A stretch of 11,356 nt of DNA, from NCBI GenBank assembly GCA_003154055.1, contig PMCH01000372.1:1-11356 (forward strand), written 5' to 3'. The stretch's first letter is position 1. Each line of letters begins with the position of its first letter. The notes beneath the pieces were generated by a model, which saw nothing but the letters and a program-made list of their open reading frames with translations, made no database searches and had not been told where the DNA came from. The position numbers were made by a program, and so were the translations under genes. Origin of the DNA: Acidobacteriaceae bacterium. Its GTDB lineage: Bacteria; Acidobacteriota; Terriglobia; Terriglobales; Acidobacteriaceae. Shown here piece by piece: positions 1 to 6,485 of the stretch.

Positions 1-57
1 CTAGTGTTTCGTAACAGACTGCAACGCGGGCCTTTTTCTTTTGCCGGTATCCAGAGA

Positions 58-63
58 TAGAAT
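58..63 (+). promoter_or_regulatory. Possible -10 element, leaderless start
   Basis: TAGAAT matches the sigma70 -10 consensus at five of six positions and lies six bases before the GTG start at 70. A transcript from it would begin at or next to that GTG. No Shine-Dalgarno sequence lies before the start, which fits leaderless translation. No convincing -35 hexamer is present at the right distance (35-40 is pyrimidine-rich), so this could be chance. Confidence 0.28.
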
Positions 64-69
64 ATTTCT

Positions 70-303
70 GTGGTGCCGGATTCTCCAAGTCGTTCCGGAC
101 TGGGCTTTTTCAGGGGGTCGGCGGGCCTGGTCGTCGCCCTGGCGGTGGTGGTGGTCCTTTTGGTGGCACTGCCTGCCTACCGCTGGTTTTTCCTGATCAG
201 CGTGGTCATCGGCCTGGTCATCTGGCGCGGGCTCGCACTGTGGTACAGGTTGCGGCCCATCAAGGATGCTGAAGTCGAAAACAAGCGCCCGCTTGGACTC
301 TAA
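70..303 (+). CDS. Small two-helix membrane protein, unknown function
   Basis: I do not recognise this 77-residue protein. After a short polar N-terminus (residues 1-17) come two hydrophobic stretches, about 18-36 (rich in Val, Ala and Leu) and about 40-60 (starting YRWFFLISVV), then a basic, charged tail ending near PLGL. The likely topology is a short hairpin in the inner membrane with the C-terminus on the same side as the N-terminus. The frame is closed upstream by a TAG at 58-60, so translation must start at GTG 70 or GTG 73; neither has a visible ribosome binding site. It ends 117 bases before engB. A minus-strand frame covers the same DNA but is rich in Gln, His and Asp and looks like a shadow. 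The membrane pattern makes the plus-strand gene likelier, but it rests on hydrophobicity alone. Confidence 0.6.
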   Translation: MVPDSPSRSGLGFFRGSAGLVVALAVVVVLLVALPAYRWFFLISVVIGLVIWRGLALWYRLRPIKDAEVENKRPLGL

Positions 304-307
304 AACC

Positions 308-416
308 AGTTCTCGGTTCTCAGTTCTCACCCTTCAGTCTCAGAGGGCCCCCAAATCCAGTATGCTCATGACTTGCCAGTTCCCCAAAGGAAACTGGAAC
401 CTGAAAACTGAGAACT
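308..416. repeat. Heptamer TTCTC repeats in inverted arrangement
   Basis: The spacer before engB carries TTCTC three times at exact 7-base spacing (310-314, 317-321, 324-328), giving a TTCTCRG heptamer array. The opposite orientation occurs at the far end, with GAGAA at 410-414 and a degenerate GAAAA at 403-407. The ten bases 316-325 (GTTCTCAGTT) are perfectly inverted at 406-415, so the spacer could fold into a long-armed stem. Inside it, CCAGTTCC (376-383) and GGAAACTGG (389-397) form a smaller hairpin with one bulged base. I see no promoter here that I would defend. Confidence 0.6.
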
Positions 417-420
417 CCCT

Positions 421-1026
421 TTGATACGGATCCTCTCCAAGTTTCTGCTGTCGGCGTCCGACGAACTGCACTTCCCCGCTCCATCGCTGCCGGAAATCGC
501 CTTCCTGGGCCGCTCGAATGTCGGCAAGTCGAGCGTGATCAACACGCTGGTGGGCACGAAACTGGCGCGCACCAGTTCCACCCCCGGCCGCACACGGATG
601 ATTAATTTCTTTGAAATTCGCCGGGCTGGCCAGCCCCGGCCCGAGATGATCTTCACCGACCTGCCCGGCTACGGCTATGCCAAGCTGTCCCGCGAGGTCT
701 CCGAGGGGTGGGCCGGGTTTGTCGATCCCTATCTCCAGCGGCGCCCCACCCTGGCTCTGTGCCTGGCGCTGGTGGATTCCAACGTTCCTCCCCAGGCCAG
801 CGACCGCCAGTTACTGGAGTTCCTGGTGGCCGCGGGGCGGCGCCACGCGATCGTTGCCACCAAATGTGACCGGCTCTCGGGCAACGACTTGCGGCGCTCA
901 CTCAAGACCCTGGGCGAGGAGTATCCGGGGACGACCATCGTGCCATTTTCGGCCAAAACCGGGGCCGGCAAAGACGAAGTGTGGAGTTTGATCCGCCGCG
1001 CCATGGGGAATGTCCAACCCGTCTAA
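421..1026 (+). CDS. engB: Ribosome-assembly GTPase EngB/YsxC (YihA)
   Basis: This 201-residue protein is the TRAFAC-class GTPase EngB (YsxC/YihA), an essential factor in maturation of the large ribosomal subunit in the cytoplasm; the length is normal for the family. All G motifs are visible: G1 GRSNVGKS at 30-37, G2 region around TPGRT at 54-58, G3 DLPGYGYA at 80-87, G4 TKCD at 147-150 and G5 SAK at 177-179. The family-typical stretch after the G3 region is present as LVDSNVPPQASD. A TGA in frame at 409-411 closes the frame upstream, which makes TTG 421 the only sensible start. There is no recognisable Shine-Dalgarno sequence before it, so expression may depend on other features of the leader. 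The PilZ gene follows 57 bases later on the same strand. The family call is secure; only the start codon is slightly uncertain. Confidence 0.96.
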   Translation: MIRILSKFLLSASDELHFPAPSLPEIAFLGRSNVGKSSVINTLVGTKLARTSSTPGRTRMINFFEIRRAGQPRPEMIFTDLPGYGYAKLSREVSEGWAGFVDPYLQRRPTLALCLALVDSNVPPQASDRQLLEFLVAAGRRHAIVATKCDRLSGNDLRRSLKTLGEEYPGTTIVPFSAKTGAGKDEVWSLIRRAMGNVQPV

Positions 1027-1030
1027 AGTT

Positions 1031-1068
1031 CTCTCGTGAGCTTCCGATAGTAGGAACGAGAGGTTTTT
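1031..1068 (+). terminator. Weak terminator-like hairpin after engB
   Basis: CTCTCG (1031-1036) pairs with CGAGAG (1057-1062). After a five-base bulge the stem continues with TTCC (1042-1045) pairing GGAA (1053-1056). Five T residues follow at 1064-1068. It would attenuate rather than fully stop transcription, since the stem is interrupted and the T run short. It ends directly at the ribosome binding site of the PilZ gene, so it may equally act as a leader structure. Confidence 0.3.
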
Positions 1069-1074
1069 GGAGGG
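1069..1074 (+). promoter_or_regulatory. Ribosome binding site of PilZ gene
   Basis: GGAGGG at 1069-1074 lies nine bases before GTG 1084. It is one of the clearest Shine-Dalgarno sequences in the window. It decides in favour of the GTG at 1084 over the ATG codons at 1168 and 1180, which have poorer upstream sequence. Confidence 0.7.
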
Positions 1075-1083
1075 CGCATTCCC

Positions 1084-1752
1084 GTGGATCATCGAGCGCA
1101 CACCGACCAACCAGGCCCCGATCAGGATTTTTCCAAAGCTGGGGAAGGCTCCAGCTACCTGCGCCAGATGAAGGGCAGCATGGCGGAAACTGGAACCAAC
1201 ACCGTTTCTCACCCGGGAGTGGCCCTTCCTTCTTCGCACGAGGGAGCACCTGCCGGGAAAGAACGCAGGCGCAGTGTGCGATATCGGTGCTCTGGGAGCG
1301 TGGAATTCCGGTCCGAGGGCAGCGATGCGCGTTTGTGGGGCACCCTGACCGATCTCAGCCTGCATGGGTGTTATGTGGAGATGAGCACTACTTTTCCGGT
1401 CGAGACGCGAGTGGACCTTACCCTGGAATCCATGGGTATCCGGATGCGGGTGCAGGGGACCGTGCGCGTCTCTTATCCGTTCCTGGGAATGGGGATCATG
1501 TTTACGAACACGGATCCGGAACAGCAAATCCAACTCGGGCAAGTGCTTTCCGCGCTGGCTGGACAAAGTTCGCTGGCTGCGGCCGATCCCGCCGCGGCGG
1601 GGGCAAACACCGTGGAGAGCACGCTCAGCGCAGCTGTAATGGGTGCGGATCCGAGCGCTGTCCTTGACCAGGTCCGCCAGTTCTTCGCCGCCAACCGGCT
1701 ACTCTCCCGGGAAGAGTTCCTTCTGATTGCAAAGCGGGTTCCCCGCCCCTGA
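1084..1752 (+). CDS. PilZ-domain protein with C-terminal helical tail
   Basis: A 222-residue protein with a single PilZ domain at about 60-160. PilZ domains bind cyclic di-GMP and pass the signal to motility, adhesion or polysaccharide systems. The two binding motifs are present: the arginine-rich RxxxR stretch (RRRSVRYR at 61-68) and the D/NxSxxG motif as DLSLHG at 90-95. Residues 1-58 are polar and probably disordered. After the beta barrel comes an Ala-rich linker (about 160-195), then a short amphipathic helical segment from about 195 to the end containing LDQVRQFFAANRLLSREEFL. No membrane segment or signal peptide is visible, so it is cytoplasmic. GTG 1084 is chosen because of its good ribosome binding site; ATG 1180 would give a 190-residue form with the whole domain intact. 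It lies between engB and an epimerase gene on the same strand; the target is unknown. Confidence 0.88.
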   Translation: MDHRAHTDQPGPDQDFSKAGEGSSYLRQMKGSMAETGTNTVSHPGVALPSSHEGAPAGKERRRSVRYRCSGSVEFRSEGSDARLWGTLTDLSLHGCYVEMSTTFPVETRVDLTLESMGIRMRVQGTVRVSYPFLGMGIMFTNTDPEQQIQLGQVLSALAGQSSLAAADPAAAGANTVESTLSAAVMGADPSAVLDQVRQFFAANRLLSREEFLLIAKRVPRP

Positions 1753-1808
1753 GGTCCACACCGTTACCGCGGTGAGACCGGCCCCGCCTGTGCGGACTGA
1801 ACATCCGC

Positions 1809-1814
1809 TATCAT
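1809..1814 (+). promoter_or_regulatory. Possible -10 element before epimerase
   Basis: TATCAT matches the -10 consensus at five of six positions and ends five bases before ATG 1820. Transcription from it would start about at the ATG. No Shine-Dalgarno sequence is well placed before this start: the GGGG at 1815-1818 is only one base away. No good -35 hexamer is seen. Confidence 0.28.
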
Positions 1815-1819
1815 GGGGT

Positions 1820-2776
1820 ATGGCTAAATATCTCGTCACTGGGGCGGCGGGGTTCATTGGGTCCTCGTTGGTACGGGCGCTTCTGGACCGCGGCGAACAG
1901 GTTCGCGGCATCGATAACTTTGCCACCGGCAAGCGTTCCAACCTGACCGAAGTTCTGGACCGAATCGATTTCCACGAGGCTGACCTTCTCGACCTGGATG
2001 CTACGCACAGAGCCTGCGCGGGAGTGGATTACGTCCTGCACCAGGCGGCGATCCCTTCCGTGCCGAAATCGGTGCTCGACCCCTTGGGCAGTAACCGGGC
2101 CAACGTCGATGCCACGGTGAACGTTCTGGTGGCGGCACGCGATGCCAAAGTGAAGCGCGTTGTGTATGCAGCATCCTCTTCCGCCTACGGAGACACGCCC
2201 ACGCTTCCCAAGTACGAAGCGATGAATCCCAGCCCGATTTCCCCCTATGCCGTTGCCAAGCTGGCCAGCGAGTACTACATGGTGTCGTTTTACCGCTGCT
2301 ACGGGCTGGAGACGGTCAGCCTGCGCTACTTCAATATTTTCGGCCCGCGACAGGACCCCTCTTCCCCTTACTCGGGCGTGCTCGCGAAGTTCAGCATGCT
2401 CATGTTGCGCGGCGAACAGCCCACGATTTTTGGCGACGGAGAACAGAGCCGCGACTTTAACTACATTGACAACGCGGTCTCGGCAAACCTGCTGGCATGT
2501 ACGACCCCCGCTTCGGAGTGTGCGGGGCGCGTGTTCAATGTCGCAACCGGGCGGCGTATCACGCTGAATGAGACCTTCGAGGCCCTGAAGAAGCTGACCG
2601 GCTACACGGGATCGCTGAAGTACGGGCCGGAGCGTGGCGGCGATATCAAGCACTCGCTGGCGGACATCACGCTGGCACAAAAGCATCTTGGATATAAACC
2701 ACTGGTGAATTTCGAGGAAGGCCTGCAGCGCACGGTAGAGTGGTACCAGAGCGAGGCGCGCGCAGTGGAAGTTTGA
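1820..2776 (+). CDS. Nucleotide-sugar 4-epimerase, extended SDR family
   Basis: A 318-residue NAD-dependent epimerase/dehydratase, the usual size for GalE/WbpP-type enzymes. It probably interconverts UDP-glucose/UDP-galactose or the N-acetylated forms through a transient C4 keto intermediate, supplying sugars for surface polysaccharide. The Rossmann motif is TGAAGFIGS (Gly8, Gly11, Gly14), followed by an acidic residue in RGIDNF for the NAD ribose. The catalytic set is the serine run at 119-121 (AASSSAYGD), Tyr143 and Lys147 in SPYAVAK. The RYFNIFGPRQDP stretch and the later FGDGEQSRDFNYIDN are typical of WbpP-like UDP-GlcNAc 4-epimerases. Motifs alone cannot fix the substrate. The frame is open back to an ATG at 1727, but that start overlaps the PilZ gene and adds 31 residues ahead of the fold; ATG 1820 gives the conventional N-terminus MAKYLVTG. 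The neighbouring PilZ gene makes a polysaccharide role plausible but does not prove it. Confidence 0.93.
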   Translation: MAKYLVTGAAGFIGSSLVRALLDRGEQVRGIDNFATGKRSNLTEVLDRIDFHEADLLDLDATHRACAGVDYVLHQAAIPSVPKSVLDPLGSNRANVDATVNVLVAARDAKVKRVVYAASSSAYGDTPTLPKYEAMNPSPISPYAVAKLASEYYMVSFYRCYGLETVSLRYFNIFGPRQDPSSPYSGVLAKFSMLMLRGEQPTIFGDGEQSRDFNYIDNAVSANLLACTTPASECAGRVFNVATGRRITLNETFEALKKLTGYTGSLKYGPERGGDIKHSLADITLAQKHLGYKPLVNFEEGLQRTVEWYQSEARAVEV

Positions 2777-2794
2777 CCCGCACCGCTCAGACTC

Positions 2795-3121
2795 TCAGGA
2801 TGCCGGCCGTTGTACCTGAGCGTCCGGCAGAGATTGCGGACTACGGGACTTTCGCCAGACGACCAAGTCCGCCAGTTCATAGCTGAACGGACCATAGGAA
2901 CGGAAGCGCTTTTCGTCGAAGAGCCGCTTTACCCCGCAGCCCAGGCACACCTGATAGGAGACCCCCTGCATCCGGACGGGCCAACTCATCTTGCGGTGCC
3001 AGCAGCCCCGGAGTAACAGCAAGGCAGCCCCGGCGAGACCGGTCGCGGCCACTCCAGCAGGCCATAACCAGTTGGATTTCCTGGCACTTTGCGGCGCTTC
3101 GTTTTCCCTTGAATCGGCCAT
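2795..3121 (-). CDS. Small membrane-anchored CxxC zinc-ribbon-like protein
   Basis: A 108-residue protein of unknown function. Residues 1-17 are polar, and about 18-38 form one hydrophobic membrane segment (WLWPAGVAATGLAGAALLLL). Directly after it comes a compact core with Cys40, His42, Cys59 and Cys62 (CWH then CLGCG), a plausible C-x-H...CxxC zinc site, followed by KRLFDEKRFRSYGPF and a basic tail. From memory, similar CWH...CLxCG hypothetical proteins are common in Acidobacteriota; I cannot check that here. The start is ATG 3121 and not GTG 3124, because the AGGAG at 3131-3127 on this strand is five bases from the ATG but only two from the GTG. It converges on the epimerase gene with 18 bases between the stops, and it is divergent from the kinase gene. 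Confidence 0.72.
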   Translation of the reverse strand: MADSRENEAPQSARKSNWLWPAGVAATGLAGAALLLLRGCWHRKMSWPVRMQGVSYQVCLGCGVKRLFDEKRFRSYGPFSYELADLVVWRKSRSPQSLPDAQVQRPAS

Positions 3122-3126
3122 CACAT

Positions 3127-3131
3127 CTCCT
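3127..3131 (-). promoter_or_regulatory. Ribosome binding site for zinc-ribbon-like gene
   Basis: On the minus strand AGGAG lies five bases upstream of ATG 3121. This is a near-ideal placement; it fixes the start and supports the gene being real. Confidence 0.6.
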
Positions 3132-3323
3132 GGGGAGTCCTTATGAAAAGAATAGGCCGAATACCGCGGTGAGGCAAATCGGTACGTTGCCTGTACGCAG
3201 TGCCCAGTCGCGAGAAGTTATCTCATAGATCGCCGGTTGGGAGAGTTGGTGTCATCGTGATTGCGTCGAGAATCCACTTTCTTTTCCGACCAGGCCTGTC
3301 TTTCGTCCCGGGGAAGGATCCCA

Positions 3324-3352
3324 TTGACGCACGCGCACACTAGGCCTACGAT
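3324..3352 (+). promoter_or_regulatory. Sigma70-type promoter for the kinase gene
   Basis: TTGACG (3324-3329) and TACGAT (3347-3352) are separated by exactly 17 bases. They match the -35 consensus at five of six positions and the -10 consensus at four of six, including the key T-A--A-T pattern. Transcription would start near 3359, giving a leader of about 30 bases before ATG 3390 that contains the hairpin at 3369-3389. The rest of the divergent spacer (3132-3323) shows nothing else I can name, including no clear promoter for the minus-strand gene. Confidence 0.5.
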
Positions 3353-3368
3353 TTGCCTCAGAGGGTGA

Positions 3369-3389
3369 GGGGAAAGGGCTTCTTTCCCC
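3369..3389 (+). promoter_or_regulatory. Start-codon-proximal hairpin in kinase leader
   Basis: GGGGAAAG (3369-3376) and CTTTCCCC (3382-3389) are a perfect 8-bp inverted repeat with a five-base loop. The 3' arm ends at the base before ATG 3390. The purine-rich sequence that would serve as ribosome binding site (the GGGGAAAGGG stretch, 3369-3378) is mostly in the 5' arm, so the folded leader would hide it. This could keep translation low or make it conditional. There is no T run, so it is not a terminator. Confidence 0.55.
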
Positions 3390-6257
3390 ATGGCAAGCCA
3401 CACAGTCGGCCAGGATACGCTTGCTGGCCAAACCTTGGGCCACTACCGTATCGTCGAAAAAATCGGCGCTGGCGGTATGGGAGAAGTCTATCGCGCCCAC
3501 GATGAGCACCTCGCCCGTGATGTGGCCATCAAAGTCCTTCCGCCCGGGACGCTCATCGACGAATCGGCTCGCAAGCATTTCCGCAAAGAAGCTCTGATTC
3601 TTTCGCAGCTCAATCATCCCAACGTTGCCACCGTTCACGACTTCGATACACAGCAGGGCGTGGACTTCCTGGTGATGGAGCACATCCCCGGAATCACACT
3701 CAGCGAGAAGGTAGCTGCCGGGCCGTTGCAAGAGAAGGAAGTCATCCGTCTGGGAGTGCAGCTCGCGGAAGGCTTGGCCGCAGCCCATGAACACGGGGTG
3801 GTTCACCGTGACCTCAAGCCCGGCAACTTACGGGTTACGAGTGACGGACGGCTGAAGATTCTGGACTTCGGGCTGGCTAAGCTGCGGCTTCCGGTCACGG
3901 CCAGTGCGGTGACGGAGAGTCTGAACGAGACGGAAGCAATAGCCGGGACTCTGCCCTACATGGCGCCGGAGCAGTTGCTCGGAGAAGAGATCGACGCTCG
4001 CACCGACCTTCATGCCGCCGGGTCGGTGCTGTACGAGATGGCCACAGGGCAACGTCCGTTCGCTGAGGTGGAACCCGCACAACTGATTGGTGCCATTCTG
4101 CGCAGGCCGCCACTGTCACCTACCGCTCTCCATTCCGGGTTGTCCTTAGAGCTGGATAGGATCATCGGGAAGTGCCTGGAGAAGGAACCAGAGAACCGTT
4201 ACCAGTCGGCGATGGAGCTGGCGGTGGATCTGCGGCGGCTCGGCATGCCCAGTATCGCAACCCAAGCCTCGGCCCAGAGCCAGGCGCGCAAATACCAGAA
4301 AATCCTCGTCGTCCTCAGTATTACCGTCGCCGTGCTTCTGGGGGCCAGGGTACAACTGCTCCGGCCGCGTCGCGCGCATGCCCTCACGGAGCGTGACACC
4401 GTCGTTCTCGCCGATTTTGCCAACAGCACGGGCGATCCGGTGTTTGACGACACGCTGAAGACAGGGCTCAGTGTTGCCCTGGGACAATCGCCGTTCCTGA
4501 ATATGCTCTCCGACGGCAAAGTCGCGGCGATCTTGCATCTGATGACCCGTCCAACGGACACGAAACTGACGCCTGACGTGGCTCGCGAGCTCTGCCAGCG
4601 TGCGGGCAGCAAAGCCTACCTTGCCGGATCGATTGGTAGTCTGGGCAAGGAATATGTGCTGGGGTTGAAAGCGGTGAATTGCCAGAACGGAGACACGCTG
4701 GCGCAAGAGCAGGTCACCGCGGCGTCCAAGGAGAAGGTGCTGGACGCGCTGGGCAAAGCGGCAGCCAAGCTGCGCGGCGAACTGGGCGAATCGTTGGCGA
4801 CGGTGGAGAAGTTCGATGTTCGGCTCGAAAACGCCACCACGTCTTCGCTCGAAGCTCTGAAGGCTTACAGCCTTGGCGCCAAAGCTGACCGCGAGAAAGG
4901 CACTGCCGCATCCTTGCCTTACTATCAACACGCCATCCAACTCGATCCGAATTTCGCCCTCGGGTACCTGGCGGCGGGCGACGACTACTTCACTCTCGGC
5001 GAACTAGGGCGGGCCAGGGAGTACTATACCCGGGCATTCCAGTTGCGGGAGCGTGCCGACAAGTGGGAAAAGATGATGATCACCGCCGACTACTATTGGA
5101 ATGTTACCGGGGAACTGGACAAAGTGGCCCAAACCTATCAGGAGGTGATTGAGAACTACCCCCGGGGCTTTGCAGCGCACAACAATTTGGGCTCAGTGCT
5201 CGCAGAACAGGGGCAGTTGGAGAAAGCCGCGGAGATCACGAGGCAAGCCGTGCCCATGGCACCGGACCTTGTAGATGCGTACGAGAATCTCGCCAGTCTC
5301 ACCCTTGCCTTGCAGCGCTTCGACGAAGCGCGGCAGATCATTCACGAGGCGCAGGCGCGGAAACTGGATGATTTGCTGATGCACACCACTTCTTACGCTC
5401 TCGCCTTTCTTACGGCGGACCCTCGCGCTATGGCCGAACAGCGGCAGTGGTATGCGGGCAAGCCCGAATATGAGAACTATGGGCTTGCGCTCGCCTCTGA
5501 CACCGAGGCGTACGTGGGTCATCTTGGCAAAGCGCGGGAACTGACGAAACGGGCTGTGAACTCCGCCGTACGAGCGGACAATAAAGAAAATGGAGCCATC
5601 TGGCAGGCCATTGCCGCTCAGCGGGAAGCGGCTTATGGCAATCCTGCGGAAGCCCGACGGTCAGCGGCAGAGGCCTTGAAGCTTGCTCCCGCGAGTCCGG
5701 GTGCCGAAGCCGAAGCGGCACTTGCATTTGCCATGGCGGGCGATACGGCGCGGGCCGAGTCCTTGGCCCAGGACTTAGGGAAACGCTTCCCGCTGGACAC
5801 ACAGATGCAGTCGCTTTGGCTGCCAGCGATTCAGGCCCGGTTGGCACTGGATAGGAAGAACACAACGGCCGCGTTGAATGCTCTTGCTCTGCAATCGGCT
5901 TCACCCATCGAGCTAGCGCTAATTCCGTTTGGCGACAATGTTTCCTGCCTCTATCCGGTGTATGTACGCGGACAGGCACACTTGGCAGCCGGACAGGGCA
6001 ATGCCGCCGTCGCCGAGTTTCAGAAGATTCTCGACCACAGCGGCATTGTCTGGAACTGCTGGACGGGAGCGTTGGCGCATCTGGGAGTGGCTCGTGCGAA
6101 CGCCTTGGAGGCGAGAGCCTCGCAGGGCGCGGGTGCCGATGCCGCCCGCGTCCGGGCGCTCGCCGCTTACAAGGATTTCCTTACACTCTGGACAGACGCC
6201 GACGCCAACATCCCCATCCTGAAGCAGGCCAAGACCGAGTACGCGAAGTTGCAGTAG
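3390..6257 (+). CDS. Transmembrane Ser/Thr protein kinase with TPR sensor
   Basis: A 955-residue eukaryotic-type (Hanks) Ser/Thr kinase. The catalytic domain spans about 19-285 and looks active: glycine loop IGAGGMGEVY (25-34), ATP-anchoring Lys48 in VAIK, Glu67, HRDLKPGN with Asp141 and Asn146, DFG at 159-161 and APE at 192-194. The later DLHAAGSVLYEMATG keeps the structural Asp and Gly, although HAAG is unlike the usual FSLG or FALG. One membrane segment follows at about 305-325. Beyond it, from about 336 (DTVVLADFANSTGDPVFDDT), is a domain resembling the FlgO/TolB-N-type module often found before TPRs, and from about 506 to the end a run of TPR-like helical repeats ending in KLQ. Expected topology is kinase inside, TPR region outside the inner membrane. 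The TPR part could sense protein or cell-wall partners; targets are unknown. The promoter and start hairpin suggest it is transcribed on its own. Confidence 0.92.
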   Translation: MASHTVGQDTLAGQTLGHYRIVEKIGAGGMGEVYRAHDEHLARDVAIKVLPPGTLIDESARKHFRKEALILSQLNHPNVATVHDFDTQQGVDFLVMEHIPGITLSEKVAAGPLQEKEVIRLGVQLAEGLAAAHEHGVVHRDLKPGNLRVTSDGRLKILDFGLAKLRLPVTASAVTESLNETEAIAGTLPYMAPEQLLGEEIDARTDLHAAGSVLYEMATGQRPFAEVEPAQLIGAILRRPPLSPTALHSGLSLELDRIIGKCLEKEPENRYQSAMELAVDLRRLGMPSIATQASAQSQARKYQKILVVLSITVAVLLGARVQLLRPRRAHALTERDTVVLADFANSTGDPVFDDTLKTGLSVALGQSPFLNMLSDGKVAAILHLMTRPTDTKLTPDVARELCQRAGSKAYLAGSIGSLGKEYVLGLKAVNCQNGDTLAQEQVTAASKEKVLDALGKAAAKLRGELGESLATVEKFDVRLENATTSSLEALKAYSLGAKADREKGTAASLPYYQHAIQLDPNFALGYLAAGDDYFTLGELGRAREYYTRAFQLRERADKWEKMMITADYYWNVTGELDKVAQTYQEVIENYPRGFAAHNNLGSVLAEQGQLEKAAEITRQAVPMAPDLVDAYENLASLTLALQRFDEARQIIHEAQARKLDDLLMHTTSYALAFLTADPRAMAEQRQWYAGKPEYENYGLALASDTEAYVGHLGKARELTKRAVNSAVRADNKENGAIWQAIAAQREAAYGNPAEARRSAAEALKLAPASPGAEAEAALAFAMAGDTARAESLAQDLGKRFPLDTQMQSLWLPAIQARLALDRKNTTAALNALALQSASPIELALIPFGDNVSCLYPVYVRGQAHLAAGQGNAAVAEFQKILDHSGIVWNCWTGALAHLGVARANALEARASQGAGADAARVRALAAYKDFLTLWTDADANIPILKQAKTEYAKLQ

Positions 6258-6424
6258 CCCGATCAGGATGTGGGGACCCACTGACCGCACCAGCTTTAAC
6301 GAGTCGACCGGTTACTCCTGCAAAATCGCCGATTCACCAGTAACGCTCAGTCGCCTGTTTATGAGACGAGTTTTAGTATCCAGTCTCCCCCATCAGTCCA
6401 ATACGCAGAGGCCAAGATATCGAC

Positions 6425-6455
6425 CTGGGTCGCGGCGAGTGCCCTCGCCGCCCAG
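6425..6455 (+). ncRNA. Stable GC-rich hairpin, possible structured RNA
   Basis: GCGGCGAG (6432-6439) pairs perfectly with CTCGCCGC (6444-6451) over a four-base TGCC loop. The stem extends after a three-base bulge by CTGG (6425-6428) with CCAG (6452-6455), giving twelve pairs in all. It is not part of any gene and is followed at once by a second hairpin with a T run. It does not match a riboswitch or tRNA that I know. It may be part of the terminator region of the kinase transcript or the end of a small RNA. Confidence 0.35.
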
Positions 6456-6459
6456 CCGG

Positions 6460-6485
6460 GGTACCGTCAAATCGGTACCGCTTTT
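6460..6485 (+). terminator. Terminator-like hairpin with short T run
   Basis: GGTACCG (6460-6466) and CGGTACC (6473-6479) form a perfect 7-bp stem with a six-base loop. GC and then four T residues follow (6482-6485). The polarity fits the plus strand; the other strand lacks a T run. It lies about 200 bases after the kinase stop, so it would end the kinase mRNA or a short RNA from the gap. The T run is short, which lowers confidence. Confidence 0.45.

Noticed and set aside
898..1566. 222-residue minus-strand open frame across engB and the PilZ gene
   Set aside because: It runs antisense through two genes with clear motifs, has no ribosome binding site and is His/Arg/Pro-rich without a fold. 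It is a shadow of GC-rich coding DNA.
1727..1819. Upstream ATG extension of the epimerase
   Set aside because: It overlaps the PilZ gene, adds 31 Pro-rich residues before the Rossmann strand and has no ribosome binding site; ATG 1820 gives the standard N-terminus.
1811..2686. 291-residue minus-strand open frame under the epimerase
   Set aside because: It is entirely antisense to a gene with full catalytic motifs; the composition (Arg, His, Gln, Val) is that of a shadow frame.
1765..3173. The 12-mer TACCGCGGTGAG occurs at 1765-1776 and at 3162-3173, both between genes
   Set aside because: A few 12-base matches are expected by chance in 11 kb; with only two copies and no shared placement to starts it is not a supported operator.
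3252..3806. 184-residue minus-strand open frame over the kinase start
   Set aside because: It overlaps the glycine loop and HRD region of the kinase and shows no recognisable domain or start signal.
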